DNA of 64,000 nt, taken from Legionella sp. W10-070. Its GTDB lineage: Bacteria; Pseudomonadota; Gammaproteobacteria; Legionellales; Legionellaceae. Below, piece after piece: positions 38,349 through 48,813 of this stretch; positions within the stretch are counted from its first letter, which is position 1; every line of letters starts with the position of its first letter. A program made the translations under genes and the position numbers. The notes below the pieces were generated by a model that was given only the letters and a program-made list of their open reading frames with translations, did no database searches and was not told the origin of the DNA. The stretch spans positions 17,794 to 81,793 of the forward strand of contig NZ_CAAAJC010000014.1 in NCBI RefSeq assembly GCF_900640175.1. Direction: 5' to 3'.

Positions 38349-38530
38349 AGGATATCTCCTTTTGTTGTTACAATATTGTACATTTTTGAATGGTATTATA
38401 CAATGGTTCTGTTATCCATTTAATTCTGTTAGTTGTTAAGTTAAAGCTTTTATTGTTCAAGATTAGCTTGTTAGCTATAATTCAACATTACCTGAATGGC
38501 TTATAACAGATGAGTTTTTGGAGATAACTG

Positions 38531-38815
38531 ATGCCAATTTATGAATATGAGTGTAAAAGTTGCCATCACCATTTTGATTTGATGCAAAAAATTAGCGATA
38601 CCCCTGCTAAACAATGCCCGCAGTGCTTTGAAGACAAAGCCGTACGTCTGGTTTCGGCGGCAGGGTTCCAATTAAAAGGGACAGGGTGGTATGCAACGGA
38701 TTTTAAAAATAAAGACACCCAAAAGAAAACAGATACTACAGAAATAAAAGCAGGCGATAAAAAAGCAGCTGATTCATCGCCCGTTAAAACCGAAACAAAA
38801 GGTGATAAAGATTGA
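38531..38815 (+). CDS. FmdB-family zinc-ribbon protein
   Basis: The 94-residue protein has the FmdB zinc ribbon (MPIYEYECKSCHHHFDLMQKI and KQCPQCFED, four Cys) at the N-terminus and a Lys/Glu-rich tail ending ETKGDKD. It is usually found just before the DUF502 gene and aspS, as here. Possibly regulatory; function not established. Confidence 0.9.
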   Translation: MPIYEYECKSCHHHFDLMQKISDTPAKQCPQCFEDKAVRLVSAAGFQLKGTGWYATDFKNKDTQKKTDTTEIKAGDKKAADSSPVKTETKGDKD

Positions 38816-39450
38816 AGTCAAAAATATTTCGCCGCTATTTACTTGCCGGGTTAGTTGTTTGGTTACCTATAGTTGTTACTTTTATCGTAATACGTTTCCT
38901 TATTGAACTACTCGATAAAACAATGGCCTTACTCCCGGATGCTTATCAACCTGACCGTTTGGTAGGTATGCATATCCCGGGATTAGGTGTCATTCTTTCG
39001 CTCGTGATTATTTTGGTAACCGGGATTATAGCGACTAATTATCTGGGGCAACGCCTGGTTAGTTTTGGCGAGAGAATCCTTGCTAAAATTCCTTTGGTGC
39101 GATCCGTTTATAATGCGGCCAAACAAGTTATTCATGCATTATTCGCTACTAACAGTCAAGCCTTTCGCAAAGTGCTGCTGATAGAGTATCCCCGCAAAGG
39201 AATCTTTAGCATTGCTTTCCAGACAGGAACTAATAATGCCCGCATCTCAAAACATACCGGGGAAGAAATGCTATCGCTTTTCATACCAACGACACCTAAT
39301 CCTACCTCCGGTTTTTTGGTAATGATACCTAAAAAAGATGCTATTGAAATATCAATGACAGTAGATGAAGCGCTAAAATTCATCATCTCTTTAGGGGTTA
39401 TGCCACCCTCAGCAGAAACCTCTCCGGAAATTAAAAATTTAATGATATAA
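38812..39450 (+). CDS. DUF502-family membrane protein
   Basis: The 212-residue protein has two membrane segments (about 10-30 and 55-75) and the family sequence LAGLVVWLPIVVTFIVIRFL, then GIIATNYLGQRLVSFGERILAKIPLVRSVYNAAKQV. The start is TTG 38812 overlapping the fmdB TGA (TTGA). It is an inner-membrane protein of unknown function, in an operon-like run fmdB-DUF502-aspS. Confidence 0.9.
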   Translation: MKSKIFRRYLLAGLVVWLPIVVTFIVIRFLIELLDKTMALLPDAYQPDRLVGMHIPGLGVILSLVIILVTGIIATNYLGQRLVSFGERILAKIPLVRSVYNAAKQVIHALFATNSQAFRKVLLIEYPRKGIFSIAFQTGTNNARISKHTGEEMLSLFIPTTPNPTSGFLVMIPKKDAIEISMTVDEALKFIISLGVMPPSAETSPEIKNLMI

Positions 39451-39462
39451 ACAGGCGGTTTT

Positions 39463-41241
39463 ATGAGATCACATTATTGCACTAGTGTAAATGAAACAAT
39501 GATTGGGCAATCCGTTAATATTTGCGGCTGGGTTCATAATCGCCGGGATCATGGAGGGGTTATTTTTCTTGATATACGCGATCAGTCTGGACTGGTTCAG
39601 GTGGTATATGAGCCAGAATTAAAAGAAGTATTCGCCATTGCGGAAAAATTACGTCATGAATATGTAATACTAATAAAAGGAACCGTCCGCCATCGTCCTC
39701 AAGGTATGGTCAATGAAAAAATGGCTACTGGCCGCATTGAAATTCTTGGTATGGAACTTGAAATATTAAACCAGTCTCAAACCCCTCCATTTTTACCTGA
39801 CGATCATCAAACTACCAGTGACGATCTACGTTACCGCTATCGCTACCTGGATCTAAGGCGTAACGAAATGCAGCATAACCTGACTCTTCGCCATCATCTG
39901 ACTCGTTGTATAAGGGAATATTTAAATGCTCAGGATTTTCTGGACATTGAAACGCCTATGCTTACCAAAGCAACACCAGAAGGCGCACGAGATTACCTGG
40001 TACCATCGAGAGTACATCCAGGCCAATTTTACGCACTGCCCCAATCACCACAATTGTTCAAGCAGTTATTGATGATGTCAGGTTTTGATAAGTACTACCA
40101 GATCGTACGTTGTTTTCGTGATGAAGATTTGCGAGCCGACAGACAACCTGAGTTTACTCAGCTTGATATTGAAATGGCATTCATTAATGAGGAAGCCGTG
40201 CAACAGCTTATTGAAGGCATGCTCCAGAAAGTTTTCAAGGAGATTTTACAAGTAGAGTTACCTGAGAAATTGCCTCGATTGACTTACGCTGAAGCAATCC
40301 GCCGTTTTGGTAGCGATAAACCAGATTTAAGAATTCCTTTGGAATTGGTTGACGTAGCAGATTTGGTGAAAAATTGTGATTTTAATGTATTTGCGGCTGC
40401 GGCTAATAGTCCAGAGGGAAGGGTGGCTGCTTTAAAGTTACCGAATGGTATCGGTTTAAGCCGTAAAGCACTTGATGACTATGCTCAATTTGTTGGTATT
40501 TATGGGGCCAAAGGATTAGCCTATATCAAGGTAAATGATATAGCGCAGGGAGTTCAAGGGCTACAGTCGCCCATTGTAAAGTTCTTCTCTGAAGAAAGCC
40601 TCCTTGCAATTCTTGATCGCGTAAACGCTCAAACCGGTGATGTTATTTTCTTCGGGGCAGATCAGGCACAAATCGTTAATGAATCGATGGGAGCCTTACG
40701 GGTAAAATTAGGTCATGACAATAACCTGATTGAGCCAGGCTGGCGGCTATTGTGGGTTGTTGATTGGCCTATGTTTGAAGTCGATGTTAAAACAAATGAA
40801 TTACAGCCGGTACATCACCCATTTACATCGCCACAGGAGTTATCGATAGAGTCGCTTAGGCAAAATCCAACCAGAACATTAGCCAGAGCTTATGATATTG
40901 TCATTAATGGCTATGAAATTGGCGGTGGTTCAATTCGGATTCACCAACCACAATTGCAACAAGCTGTGTTTGATTTGCTAGGGATAAAAGAACAGGAAGC
41001 AAAAGATAAATTCGGTTTCTTGCTTGATGCTTTGGAATATGGTTGTCCCCCACATGGCGGTATTGCGTTAGGGATTGACCGGTTGGCAATGTTGTTAACC
41101 AATTCGAGTTCGATACGTGATGTTATTGCTTTCCCCAAAACCCAGTCAGCATCTTGCCTTTTAACCAGTGCACCCTCATCAACAGGTGATGCACAGCTTA
41201 ATGAGTTAGGAATTCGCCTTGCACCTACTGTCTCGAAATAA
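39463..41241 (+). CDS. aspS: Aspartyl-tRNA synthetase
   Basis: Bacterial class II enzyme of 592 residues that charges tRNA(Asp). The N-terminal OB domain ([31 protein letters not shown]) is followed by motif 2 ([21 protein letters not shown]), a GAD insertion and motif 3 ([13 protein letters not shown]). Length and arrangement are normal. The stop is 22 bases before the mscK-like ATG. Confidence 0.96.
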   Translation: MRSHYCTSVNETMIGQSVNICGWVHNRRDHGGVIFLDIRDQSGLVQVVYEPELKEVFAIAEKLRHEYVILIKGTVRHRPQGMVNEKMATGRIEILGMELEILNQSQTPPFLPDDHQTTSDDLRYRYRYLDLRRNEMQHNLTLRHHLTRCIREYLNAQDFLDIETPMLTKATPEGARDYLVPSRVHPGQFYALPQSPQLFKQLLMMSGFDKYYQIVRCFRDEDLRADRQPEFTQLDIEMAFINEEAVQQLIEGMLQKVFKEILQVELPEKLPRLTYAEAIRRFGSDKPDLRIPLELVDVADLVKNCDFNVFAAAANSPEGRVAALKLPNGIGLSRKALDDYAQFVGIYGAKGLAYIKVNDIAQGVQGLQSPIVKFFSEESLLAILDRVNAQTGDVIFFGADQAQIVNESMGALRVKLGHDNNLIEPGWRLLWVVDWPMFEVDVKTNELQPVHHPFTSPQELSIESLRQNPTRTLARAYDIVINGYEIGGGSIRIHQPQLQQAVFDLLGIKEQEAKDKFGFLLDALEYGCPPHGGIALGIDRLAMLLTNSSSIRDVIAFPKTQSASCLLTSAPSSTGDAQLNELGIRLAPTVSK

Positions 41242-41263
41242 AGATAAGTACTATAGGACCAGC

Positions 41264-44182
41264 ATGAAGTTAAAACTCCCATGCTGGTTGTTTTTGGTTT
41301 TTTGTCTAATAGCAGGCTGGTTAATGCCAGGTGCAGTGTTTGCCAAAAACGAAACGAGTGCAAGCAAACTAATAGAATACCTTGCCCAGGAGAAAATTAA
41401 GCTAACCCTTGCCATTAACGAAATAAAATTGCTTTCCCCCCCAGAAAATCATGCTGCCTACCTTAAGCAACAACAGGAAAATGGCTCCCTGATGATGCTC
41501 AATCATGCAAGGATTACGAGTCTTGAAAGTTTTCTTGCTAACCAAAAGCAACTCCAACAGGATTTTATACAGCGTCTGAAACGCCTGCAGCAAACGCCCT
41601 TATCACAGCAAGCACAGGGAAACCATCAAGAACAAATTGAAAAAATCAATACACTTAATAATGTCAACAAAAAAACAATTGAATTGATTATAGAAAATTT
41701 GACCCTGGCTAACCACTATCAGGAAGAGTTAGCTTTCCAGAAACAACAATTGGATTTGTGGCAGTCAAAAGAGCAAATGCAGGAACATTTGGACAAATTA
41801 CGCGACCAGGAGGAAAAGTTGAATGATTCGCTTGGTCGCCTTTTTGAGAACAGTATTAAACTGCAACAGGAAATAAAGACAGATGCCGGCTTTAATTCAA
41901 GTTTCATTGCGGAAGCAAAATTATTATTAAATAACCAGGTAATCAACCTGACTCAATATAAAATAGCCGAAACGCACTTGCAAAAAAAGTTAGTAAAAGC
42001 AGATTATTTGTTATTAAAAACGCCCGATATAAGGACTTTGCAAAAAATTACTGACACTTACAAGGAAGCGATCACCCAACTTTCAGACATAGAGCAGTCT
42101 TTAAAAAAAATGGTTCAAATACTGACTGAAGAGCGGGCTCATTTATCTGACACTAATTTAAAACAACAATTTGCCACACTTCTACGTATAGTAAACTCAA
42201 GAATAGAAGGCATTACGATCCAGCAACAAACTTTGCAGGAAGATCTTGAGAACCATCAGGAAGAATTAAAAAAACAGTTATCTGTAAGGCAAAGCTTGTC
42301 AGACTATCATTGGGATAGCTGGCAAACTATTATTGAACAACTGGTTCATATCCCGGCACAATTTTATAGTTATTTAAAATCACTGAGTCTGAAAATTAAA
42401 GACAACTATTTATGGCAAGACAGGTGGCCTGCCACATTAATGTGGGGGTTAATCGGGCTAATCATTCTTGGCGCTTATGGACTGCATAAGGCACTTAAGC
42501 GCCTAACCCATGATAAGGAACGCTCCAGGTTGTCAGGGCACTTATATGATGGTGCACTTATTTTGTTAAGCCGAAATGTTCCACACTTGACAACAACGGC
42601 GGTAATAATAACCTTATTATACTTAAACCACATTTTGTTCTCTAATTATCAATTATTCCTGAATTTGGTTTTTGTATGGCTTGTTTTTCGGACATTAATT
42701 CTAATCGCCCGCCTTGTCTTACTGGAAAGAATAACTGATTCGTCAGGTACTGATGTGCGCTTGTATTATCGGCTGAAATGGCTATTACTCGCCGGAGGAT
42801 GGACAACTGCATTAATGGTAATCAGTCATTTATTGCCTTTGTCAATGATTTTACAAGATATTTTTAACCGTTTATTTATGATGTTCCTGTTGGCTGTCTC
42901 TTTAGTTGGCTGGAAGAGCAGGGAAGTTATTACTCATTTACTGCATCCTGTACTAAAAACAAAAAAAAGGTACATTCGCAATGCAATCATGCTATTGGTG
43001 ATATTGATTCCTCTAACCTTGTTTACGACGGCAATGATTGGGTTAATTGGCTATATTAATTTAGCCTGGTCAATGAGTCGTTATGAGGTATATATCTTGT
43101 TTATTATTACAGGGTATGTGCTTACGCGCGGCCTGCTTGTTGATGCTCTGGAGCTTTTATCCGAATGGATGATTTCTTCCATGCGCAATGGCTGGTTGTG
43201 GATTGAAATCTTTTTAAAGCCACTCGATAAAATTCTACGCATCACGTTACTCATTTTAAGTCTGTTTATTTTATGCCAATTATTTGACTGGCATTCTGAT
43301 TCTGCTGTTATTACCAATATGATCACATTTGGTAAATACCCTTTGGTTAACTTATCTGGGATTCATATTACCCCCATCAGTATTCTTGAATTCCTCATTC
43401 TGCTTTCAGTATTTGCCTGGGCCGCAAAGTGGACTCGTGAATTTTGTTATCGTTGGCTCTATCGTGATGCCAAAGATGCGGGTATTCGTAACAGCTTGTC
43501 GGTATTTACCCAATATGCTGTGATTCTGATTGGTGGCTTTATTACTTTGCGAGTGTTGGGGCTCGATTTTAGCGGTATGTCAATGGTAGTGGGGGGGCTT
43601 GCTGTTGGCATGGGGTTTGGACTTCGTGATTTTGCTTCCAATATAGTCGGTGGTTTAATGCTGCTCATTGAGCGTCCTGTGAGAGAAGGTGACTTGATAA
43701 CCATTGGTAATCATGAAGGCAAGGTGGCTCATATTGGTATCCGCTCAATGCGAGTATCTTCGTGGGATAACATGGAAGTGCTTATCCCCAATGCTGAGAC
43801 ATTTAACAAACCTTTTACCAATTGGACCCACCAGGATAGCATTGTACGAACGGTTATCCCTGTTAAGGTAAACCGATCAGATGATCCTGTAATGGTTCAG
43901 CAGCTGATTTTGGACGTTCTTGCGGTTATTCCTGAAATTGTCAATGAACCACCCCCACAGGTATTTTTAAAACAAATTGATGACGCTTTGATTGAGTTTG
44001 AAGTACGTTATTTCATTAACGTACAATTACATACTCGCTTTGAAGTACGATCCAATGTTTTATTTGCGATTACAGCCCAGTTTAAAGCAGCAGGGATCAA
44101 GCCTCCCATACCACCTATTAGTATTGAATTAAAAGAGGGTGAACATGCATCTTTCTTCCCTAAACAAAACATTGAGCAATGA
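41264..44182 (+). CDS. MscK/KefA-type mechanosensitive channel
   Basis: The 972-residue protein has a signal peptide (residues 1-27, MPGAVFA), a large periplasmic coiled-coil region (~30-390), about eleven membrane segments, and a C-terminal MscS core: the pore helix SGMSMVVGGLAVGMGFGLRDFASNIVGGLML (near residue 770) and the beta domain IERPVREGDLITIG. It opens on osmotic down-shock. I chose ATG 41264 (tagga ribosome site); the in-frame upstream start at 41219 lies inside aspS and would spoil the signal peptide. mutH overlaps its 3' end. Confidence 0.9.
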   Translation: MKLKLPCWLFLVFCLIAGWLMPGAVFAKNETSASKLIEYLAQEKIKLTLAINEIKLLSPPENHAAYLKQQQENGSLMMLNHARITSLESFLANQKQLQQDFIQRLKRLQQTPLSQQAQGNHQEQIEKINTLNNVNKKTIELIIENLTLANHYQEELAFQKQQLDLWQSKEQMQEHLDKLRDQEEKLNDSLGRLFENSIKLQQEIKTDAGFNSSFIAEAKLLLNNQVINLTQYKIAETHLQKKLVKADYLLLKTPDIRTLQKITDTYKEAITQLSDIEQSLKKMVQILTEERAHLSDTNLKQQFATLLRIVNSRIEGITIQQQTLQEDLENHQEELKKQLSVRQSLSDYHWDSWQTIIEQLVHIPAQFYSYLKSLSLKIKDNYLWQDRWPATLMWGLIGLIILGAYGLHKALKRLTHDKERSRLSGHLYDGALILLSRNVPHLTTTAVIITLLYLNHILFSNYQLFLNLVFVWLVFRTLILIARLVLLERITDSSGTDVRLYYRLKWLLLAGGWTTALMVISHLLPLSMILQDIFNRLFMMFLLAVSLVGWKSREVITHLLHPVLKTKKRYIRNAIMLLVILIPLTLFTTAMIGLIGYINLAWSMSRYEVYILFIITGYVLTRGLLVDALELLSEWMISSMRNGWLWIEIFLKPLDKILRITLLILSLFILCQLFDWHSDSAVITNMITFGKYPLVNLSGIHITPISILEFLILLSVFAWAAKWTREFCYRWLYRDAKDAGIRNSLSVFTQYAVILIGGFITLRVLGLDFSGMSMVVGGLAVGMGFGLRDFASNIVGGLMLLIERPVREGDLITIGNHEGKVAHIGIRSMRVSSWDNMEVLIPNAETFNKPFTNWTHQDSIVRTVIPVKVNRSDDPVMVQQLILDVLAVIPEIVNEPPPQVFLKQIDDALIEFEVRYFINVQLHTRFEVRSNVLFAITAQFKAAGIKPPIPPISIELKEGEHASFFPKQNIEQ

Positions 44183-44834
44183 GGAAGAGCTTCTCGAGCG
44201 CTGCCATCTAATAGAGGGTTTAAGCTTCAGGCAACTGGCATCACTATTACAAATTCCTATTCCTACTGCTCCACCGAAGCGTAAGGGATGGGCAGGACTT
44301 GCTATTGAATTAGCTTTAGGTGCTACTGCAGGTACAAAATCCGCACCTGATTTCCTCCATTTAGGAATAGAGCTTAAAACATTACCTCTTAATAACGAAG
44401 GTAAACCCGCAGAATCAACCTTCATAACCAGTATTCCTTTATTAACTGTGCACCATCAACAGTGGTTGACTTCTCAGTGTTATGCAAAATTGAAACGTGT
44501 TTTATGGTTGCCAATAGAAGGGGATAAAGCAATTCCTTATGAACATCGACGTATAGGACGCGGACTTTTATGGTCTCCTGATGCGACTCAGGAGGCTATT
44601 CTTTCAAGTGATTGGCAAGAATTAACTTCGATGATTGGTACTGGACACCTGGAGGAAATAAGTGCTCAAATAGGCCAGTACCTGCAAGTCAGGCCAAAAG
44701 CAGCGAATGCAAGATCGCTTTGTTATGGTTTTGATTATGAAGGAAATAAAATATTAACCTTACCCCGAGGATTTTATTTGCGTACAAGCTTTACTTCTCA
44801 AATCATAACTTTAATGAATAACTGTTCGCATTAA
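44145..44834 (+). CDS. mutH: DNA mismatch repair endonuclease MutH
   Basis: Nicks the unmethylated strand at hemimethylated GATC, guided by MutS/MutL. In 229 residues the catalytic set is complete: Glu55, Asp69, Glu76 and Lys78 (PDFLHLGIELKTL), matching Glu56/Asp70/Glu77/Lys79 of E. coli. ATG 44145 has the ribosome site gaggg; a GTG at 44139 is also in frame. MutH implies Dam methylation in this organism. It overlaps the mscK-like gene by 38 bases. Confidence 0.93.
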   Translation: MHLSSLNKTLSNEEELLERCHLIEGLSFRQLASLLQIPIPTAPPKRKGWAGLAIELALGATAGTKSAPDFLHLGIELKTLPLNNEGKPAESTFITSIPLLTVHHQQWLTSQCYAKLKRVLWLPIEGDKAIPYEHRRIGRGLLWSPDATQEAILSSDWQELTSMIGTGHLEEISAQIGQYLQVRPKAANARSLCYGFDYEGNKILTLPRGFYLRTSFTSQIITLMNNCSH

Positions 44835-44918
44835 TTTTTTATTTTCAAGAACCTTGTTTCCATTCAGTATTAAATTCGTTAAAGTAGGGGTTCTATGTTT
44901 ATTCAATGGAGTAGAATA

Positions 44919-45263
44919 ATGAAAAAAATGGCTATGGTTCTCTTTTCTTCAGTTACCCTGATACCGTTTTCTCAAAGTCTGAATGCAACTGCTGCAGAGT
45001 TAACTGGTTCTCCTTCACAGCAGATTCAGCAATTAAACAGTCAGTTACAAGCCCAATTAAAGCAATTACAAACCCAACAGCAGCAACAAATTGACAAGCT
45101 AAGCTCACAGCTTCAAACGCAAATGAAGCAGATGCAATCTGAACTGCAAGCTCAGATACAAAAAGTAAATGCCCAAACACAAGAACAAATGAAACAAATT
45201 CAAAGCAATCTTCAACAACAAATTAAACAGGTTCAACAAGAGGCAGTTCAACCCAAACGTTAG
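44919..45263 (+). CDS. Glutamine-rich periplasmic coiled-coil protein
   Basis: The 114-residue precursor has a signal peptide (MKKMAMVLFSSVTLIPFSQSLNATA-A). The mature protein is nearly all Gln/Leu/Lys in a regular heptad-type repeat (LQAQLKQLQTQQQQQIDKL... QTQMKQMQSELQAQ), so it forms a long helix. Function not recognised; structural or chaperone-like possibilities only. The start is ATG 44919 after ggag; an ATG at 44895 is in frame. Confidence 0.7.
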   Translation: MKKMAMVLFSSVTLIPFSQSLNATAAELTGSPSQQIQQLNSQLQAQLKQLQTQQQQQIDKLSSQLQTQMKQMQSELQAQIQKVNAQTQEQMKQIQSNLQQQIKQVQQEAVQPKR

Positions 45264-45315
45264 GCTCTCTGTACTTATCTTTTACCGACTGCACATTCAG
45301 GCTGACTTGCTCAAA

Positions 45316-45368
45316 TTTCTGCTTGAGTTCGTTAAATAGGCGTGCTATTTACCTCACTCAAGCAGAAA
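45316..45368. repeat. Strong two-step hairpin downstream of the Gln-rich gene
   Basis: tttctgcttgagt (45316-45328) pairs with actcaagcagaaa (45356-45368), and inside it taaatag pairs with ctattta. No T run follows, so it may be a processed terminator, an mRNA-stabilising structure or a repeat. Confidence 0.5.
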
Positions 45369-45420
45369 GTGGTTTTCAAAACGACAAAAGAGTTATCGTT
45401 ACTTAATAATATGGACTATT

Positions 45421-46344
45421 ATGAAAGAATTAATTCCCTTAGATAAATTTATCGAAACAAATCTCTCTCAAAATTGTATAAATATGGTTGGTCATATACA
45501 AAAAAATCAACTTCTTCCTGTAATAGAAAAATATCTGGCAACCCAGAACGATCATCCACCACAGTCGTTACTTACATTAAGAGTAAAACTGTTTGATTAC
45601 CATAGTTGTATGCGGAATTTCGATGTTTGCGATCGGATTCTGGCTGAAATTGACTATCAACTAAATTCTACTACTTTTCAAAATGGAAAAATTAATGCGC
45701 AATATCTAATTGCAAAAGCTTATCAACACAGAAATTATAAACCTACTGAAAATTTTGAACTAAGTGAAAAAAATTATCAGGCTAGCGAAGCACTTAGTTT
45801 AAATTTAATAAATAAAGTTGATACGTCAGAAACAGAGAAACAAGAATGTATTGATTTGCTCTTTAATGCAAAAATAAGTCGATTCTGGTTATACGCAAAT
45901 TACTCCAAGAATATGGAGAAAGCAAAAAATACCCTAAAGGAACTGCAAGAGATACTGAGTAAAACCAGTGTCCCAGCCTACCGCTTGGCCTATTGTTTTT
46001 TTGTCGGCGCTTATTATTTAAAAAATGAAAATTACAAGGCAGCAATTGATACACTGAAAAGAGCAGAGGAAGAAAAATCTAGTGATGAAACAGATTGGTT
46101 TTTTGGCAGACTGAACCCATTGATAAAAGAAAAAATTAAGGATGCTGAAAAAGCATATTCTGAGAGCCTAAGTAATTATGGATTTTTATCTAAATCAAAA
46201 GAGCCTGTTTTTTTTAATGTACCTTCATCATTATTAACAAGCGTGTCGCCAGTTTTTAAGAAATCTTACGCGACATTGTCTGACTCCCAGGAAGAGACAA
46301 AAACTGGTGACACGCTTGTATTTGGAAAAACAAACTCCCAATAA
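45421..46344 (+). CDS. Hypothetical TPR-like protein
   Basis: The 307-residue cytoplasmic protein is made of helical pairs reminiscent of tetratricopeptide repeats (for example LAYCFFVGAYYLKNENYKAAIDTLKRAEEEKSS near residues 190-220). The C-terminus (SQEETKTGDTLVFGKTNSQ) is polar with Glu and Thr. No family recognised; it could be a Dot/Icm substrate. A second open frame continues to 46498 in the +1 frame, so a frameshift near the end is possible. Confidence 0.65.
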   Translation: MKELIPLDKFIETNLSQNCINMVGHIQKNQLLPVIEKYLATQNDHPPQSLLTLRVKLFDYHSCMRNFDVCDRILAEIDYQLNSTTFQNGKINAQYLIAKAYQHRNYKPTENFELSEKNYQASEALSLNLINKVDTSETEKQECIDLLFNAKISRFWLYANYSKNMEKAKNTLKELQEILSKTSVPAYRLAYCFFVGAYYLKNENYKAAIDTLKRAEEEKSSDETDWFFGRLNPLIKEKIKDAEKAYSESLSNYGFLSKSKEPVFFNVPSSLLTSVSPVFKKSYATLSDSQEETKTGDTLVFGKTNSQ

Positions 46345-46509
46345 CTGTGTTCTGTACAATCCCAATTATTCACGCCTGTCGTTACAGCCACATAGCGAAA
46401 ATTACTATGGAATCGCTATGGGTGCTATTGATTATGGGGATACCTGTATGATTAGCGATGAGCCTGGATTGTCTGAGGAAGTTTCTCCAAACGATTAGAG
46501 AGTAATCCA

Positions 46510-47289
46510 TCAGGTTGGCAGGGTGGGAGTGGTTTTTGGTTGATAGAAAGTTAATGCGTTTTGGTAAAGAATTTTTTGGACTAGCTTTTCATCTAATGTA
46601 TCGATAATAAGTTTCAAGTCTTGAGTATGAAATGGCCGTGGTGCTCTTGTGGAGGGTAGGTCGGTACCGAAAATTAAGGCATCAGGATTTGCTGCTGCAA
46701 TTTCTTTTAATGCTTTTGCCGGGTTGAAGTTAATTCGGCCAAAACCAGAGGCTTTGACCTTGACACCATGTTCTACCAAAGAAAGCAGAGTGGGGAGTCC
46801 TTCTTTTGCCAAACCAAGATGGTCAATACTTACGGCAGGTAATTTTAGTAAAACCGTTGCCAAGTCTGTTAATTCTGATGAATCAACATACAGTTCAACA
46901 TGCCATTTCGCAATGTCATAAATTCGTTGTGCAAAGTTTTTTAAATTGCTAACACCTTCCGATCCTCCTCGGCGAAGGTTGAACCGGACTGCACGAACAC
47001 CGGCGGCATTTAGTTTTAAGATGTCATCATCAGTGACAGAAAGCGGTAATTGGGTAACACCTACAAAATGAGAGCCTAGTTCTTGCAAGCTTGCAAGAAG
47101 ATACTGTTGATCAAAGCCTTGAAAAGACCCGGATACTACAGCACCCCCGAGTAAATTAAAGCTTCTTAAGTGCTTAAAATAATCACTGCATGTAAATGGG
47201 GAGGGTAAGTAATTATCGTTAGGCAGGAGTGGAAAACGAGGATCAATAATATGAAAATGACTGTCAAAAAAACTAATCAAGGACGACAT
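46510..47289 (-). CDS. Amidohydrolase-family (TIM-barrel) metal hydrolase
   Basis: The 259-residue protein of the amidohydrolase-2 type (as in 2-pyrone-4,6-dicarboxylate lactonase). It has the metal-binding FFDSHFHIIDPRF near residue 8, SIDHLGL (His) near residue 150, and LIFGTDLPSTRAPRPF (Asp) near residue 205. Probable cytoplasmic lactonase or decarboxylase; substrate unknown. ATG 47289 has an aggaa ribosome site. It stands downstream of gltA on the same strand. Confidence 0.85.
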   Translation of the reverse strand: MSSLISFFDSHFHIIDPRFPLLPNDNYLPSPFTCSDYFKHLRSFNLLGGAVVSGSFQGFDQQYLLASLQELGSHFVGVTQLPLSVTDDDILKLNAAGVRAVRFNLRRGGSEGVSNLKNFAQRIYDIAKWHVELYVDSSELTDLATVLLKLPAVSIDHLGLAKEGLPTLLSLVEHGVKVKASGFGRINFNPAKALKEIAAANPDALIFGTDLPSTRAPRPFHTQDLKLIIDTLDEKLVQKILYQNALTFYQPKTTPTLPT

Positions 47290-47313
47290 GGTTCCTGTTA
47301 CTTTATTTTGAGT

Positions 47314-47339
47314 GCCCGCGATATTTACGCGGGCTTTTT
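47314..47339 (+). terminator. Rho-independent terminator, plus-strand sense
   Basis: gcccgcg (47314-47320), loop, cgcgggc (47328-47334), then TTTTT. The T run is on the plus strand, opposite to the flanking minus-strand genes, so it may mark the end of an antisense or plus-strand transcript, or act weakly in both directions. Confidence 0.6.
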
Positions 47340-47381
47340 ATGGTAATAATTACGACAATAGATACAGCCAGCTACTACTGT

Positions 47382-48653
47382 TTAAATAACGTCTCTTTGT
47401 TTCTCACCAGTATAAAGCTGACGTGGCCTGCCAATTTTAGTCTTGTTGGCTACCATTTCCATCCAATGCGACATCCAGCCGACAGTTCTCGCCAGGGCGA
47501 AAATAACAGTGTACATATTAGTAGGAATACCTATAGCACTTAATGTAATTCCTGAATAAAAATCTACATTGGGGTAAAGTTTTTTCTCAATAAAATAGTC
47601 ATCTTCCAATGCAATCCGCTCAAGTTCCAATGCTAATTTGAATAAAGGGGCATCATGGGCACCAACGGCATTAAGTACTTCATAACAGGTTTTACGCATG
47701 ACTTTTGCACGAGGATCATAGCTTTTATAAACCCGATGCCCAAATCCCATCAAGCGGAACGGATCATCTTTATCTTTGGCACGTTTAATATAGTGATTAA
47801 TATGTTTGACATCACCAATTTCTTTCAGCATGTTAAGACAGGCTTCATTAGCCCCCCCATGAGCAGGTCCCCATAAAGCGCCTATACCAGCTGAAATACA
47901 GGCAAAAGGATTTGCACCGGTTGAACCAGCAAGTCTTACAGTTGAAGTTGAGGCATTTTGTTCATGATCAGCATGCAGGATAAAAATCTTGTCCATTGCA
48001 TCAACAATAACAGGATCAGGTATAATATCATCCGACGGTACGGCAAACATCATATGCAAAAAATTCTCTGCATAGGACATTTTATTTTGTGGATACATAT
48101 AAGGTTGACCGATTGAGTATTTATAACTCATTGCTGCCAAGGTAGGCATTTTTGCAATCAGACGTATGGCGGAAATATAGCGATCATGCTGATTATTTAA
48201 ATCCATTGAATCATGATAAAAAGCAGAGAGAGCACCAACAATACCTACCATAATGGCCATTGGATGCGCATCCCGGCGAAAGCCGTTCAAAAAATTATAC
48301 ATCTGCTGATGCACCATGGTATGGTTATTAATTAAACCAACAAAAGCCTGCTTTTCCTGTTCATCAGGTAGTTCACCATTTAGCAAAAGATAACTAATAT
48401 CCAGGAAATCTTTTTTCTCTGCTAACTGTTCAATGGGATAACCTCTATAAAGCAATATCCCTTTTTCTCCGTCAATATAAGTAATTTTTGATTCACAAGA
48501 GGCTGTAGCTACAAAGCCTGGATCGTAGGTAAAGAGGCCGGCCGTGGCTAGCTTGTTTATATCAACAACGTCATTGCCAAGCGTTGGACTATAAATTGGA
48601 AGCTCAATGGTGTCATGACCGTCTATACCAAGTTGTGCAATTTTATTTGTCAT
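47382..48653 (-). CDS. gltA: Citrate synthase
   Basis: First TCA-cycle enzyme, condensing acetyl-CoA and oxaloacetate. The 423-residue type II (hexameric) form carries the active-site [41 protein letters not shown] and [13 protein letters not shown]. The start is ATG 48653 with aggag; the longer frame to 48740 is rejected because its 29 extra residues are unlike citrate synthase. A promoter lies upstream. Confidence 0.96.
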   Translation of the reverse strand: MTNKIAQLGIDGHDTIELPIYSPTLGNDVVDINKLATAGLFTYDPGFVATASCESKITYIDGEKGILLYRGYPIEQLAEKKDFLDISYLLLNGELPDEQEKQAFVGLINNHTMVHQQMYNFLNGFRRDAHPMAIMVGIVGALSAFYHDSMDLNNQHDRYISAIRLIAKMPTLAAMSYKYSIGQPYMYPQNKMSYAENFLHMMFAVPSDDIIPDPVIVDAMDKIFILHADHEQNASTSTVRLAGSTGANPFACISAGIGALWGPAHGGANEACLNMLKEIGDVKHINHYIKRAKDKDDPFRLMGFGHRVYKSYDPRAKVMRKTCYEVLNAVGAHDAPLFKLALELERIALEDDYFIEKKLYPNVDFYSGITLSAIGIPTNMYTVIFALARTVGWMSHWMEMVANKTKIGRPRQLYTGEKQRDVI

Positions 48654-48711
48654 CGCGTCTCCTAAATTTTTTGTGGCTTGACAGCCTTTCTCGCTTGCGT
48701 CAGTGCGCAGA

Positions 48712-48740
48712 ACTATATAAAAATGCCTCTTTACAGTCAA
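48712..48740 (-). promoter_or_regulatory. Sigma-70-type promoter of gltA
   Basis: On the minus strand TTGACT (48740-48735), a 17-base spacer and TATAGT (48717-48712), 59 bases before the gltA ATG. It is the best promoter pair in this gap. Confidence 0.6.
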
Positions 48741-48813
48741 TTTTATCCGGCAGTGAATTCATATCAGTATGGATAATTATCGGGTAATTAACAAAATTTT
48801 AATAGGACATAAT

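Noticed and set aside
45392..45412. Possible PmrA half-site before the TPR-like gene
   Set aside because: One good half-site (cttaataat), but the preceding half matches only four of nine and it lies only about 15 bases from the ATG.
47382..48740. Long form of citrate synthase starting at 48740
   Set aside because: The 29 extra residues are not citrate-synthase-like, they overlap the promoter, and ATG 48653 has the ribosome site.
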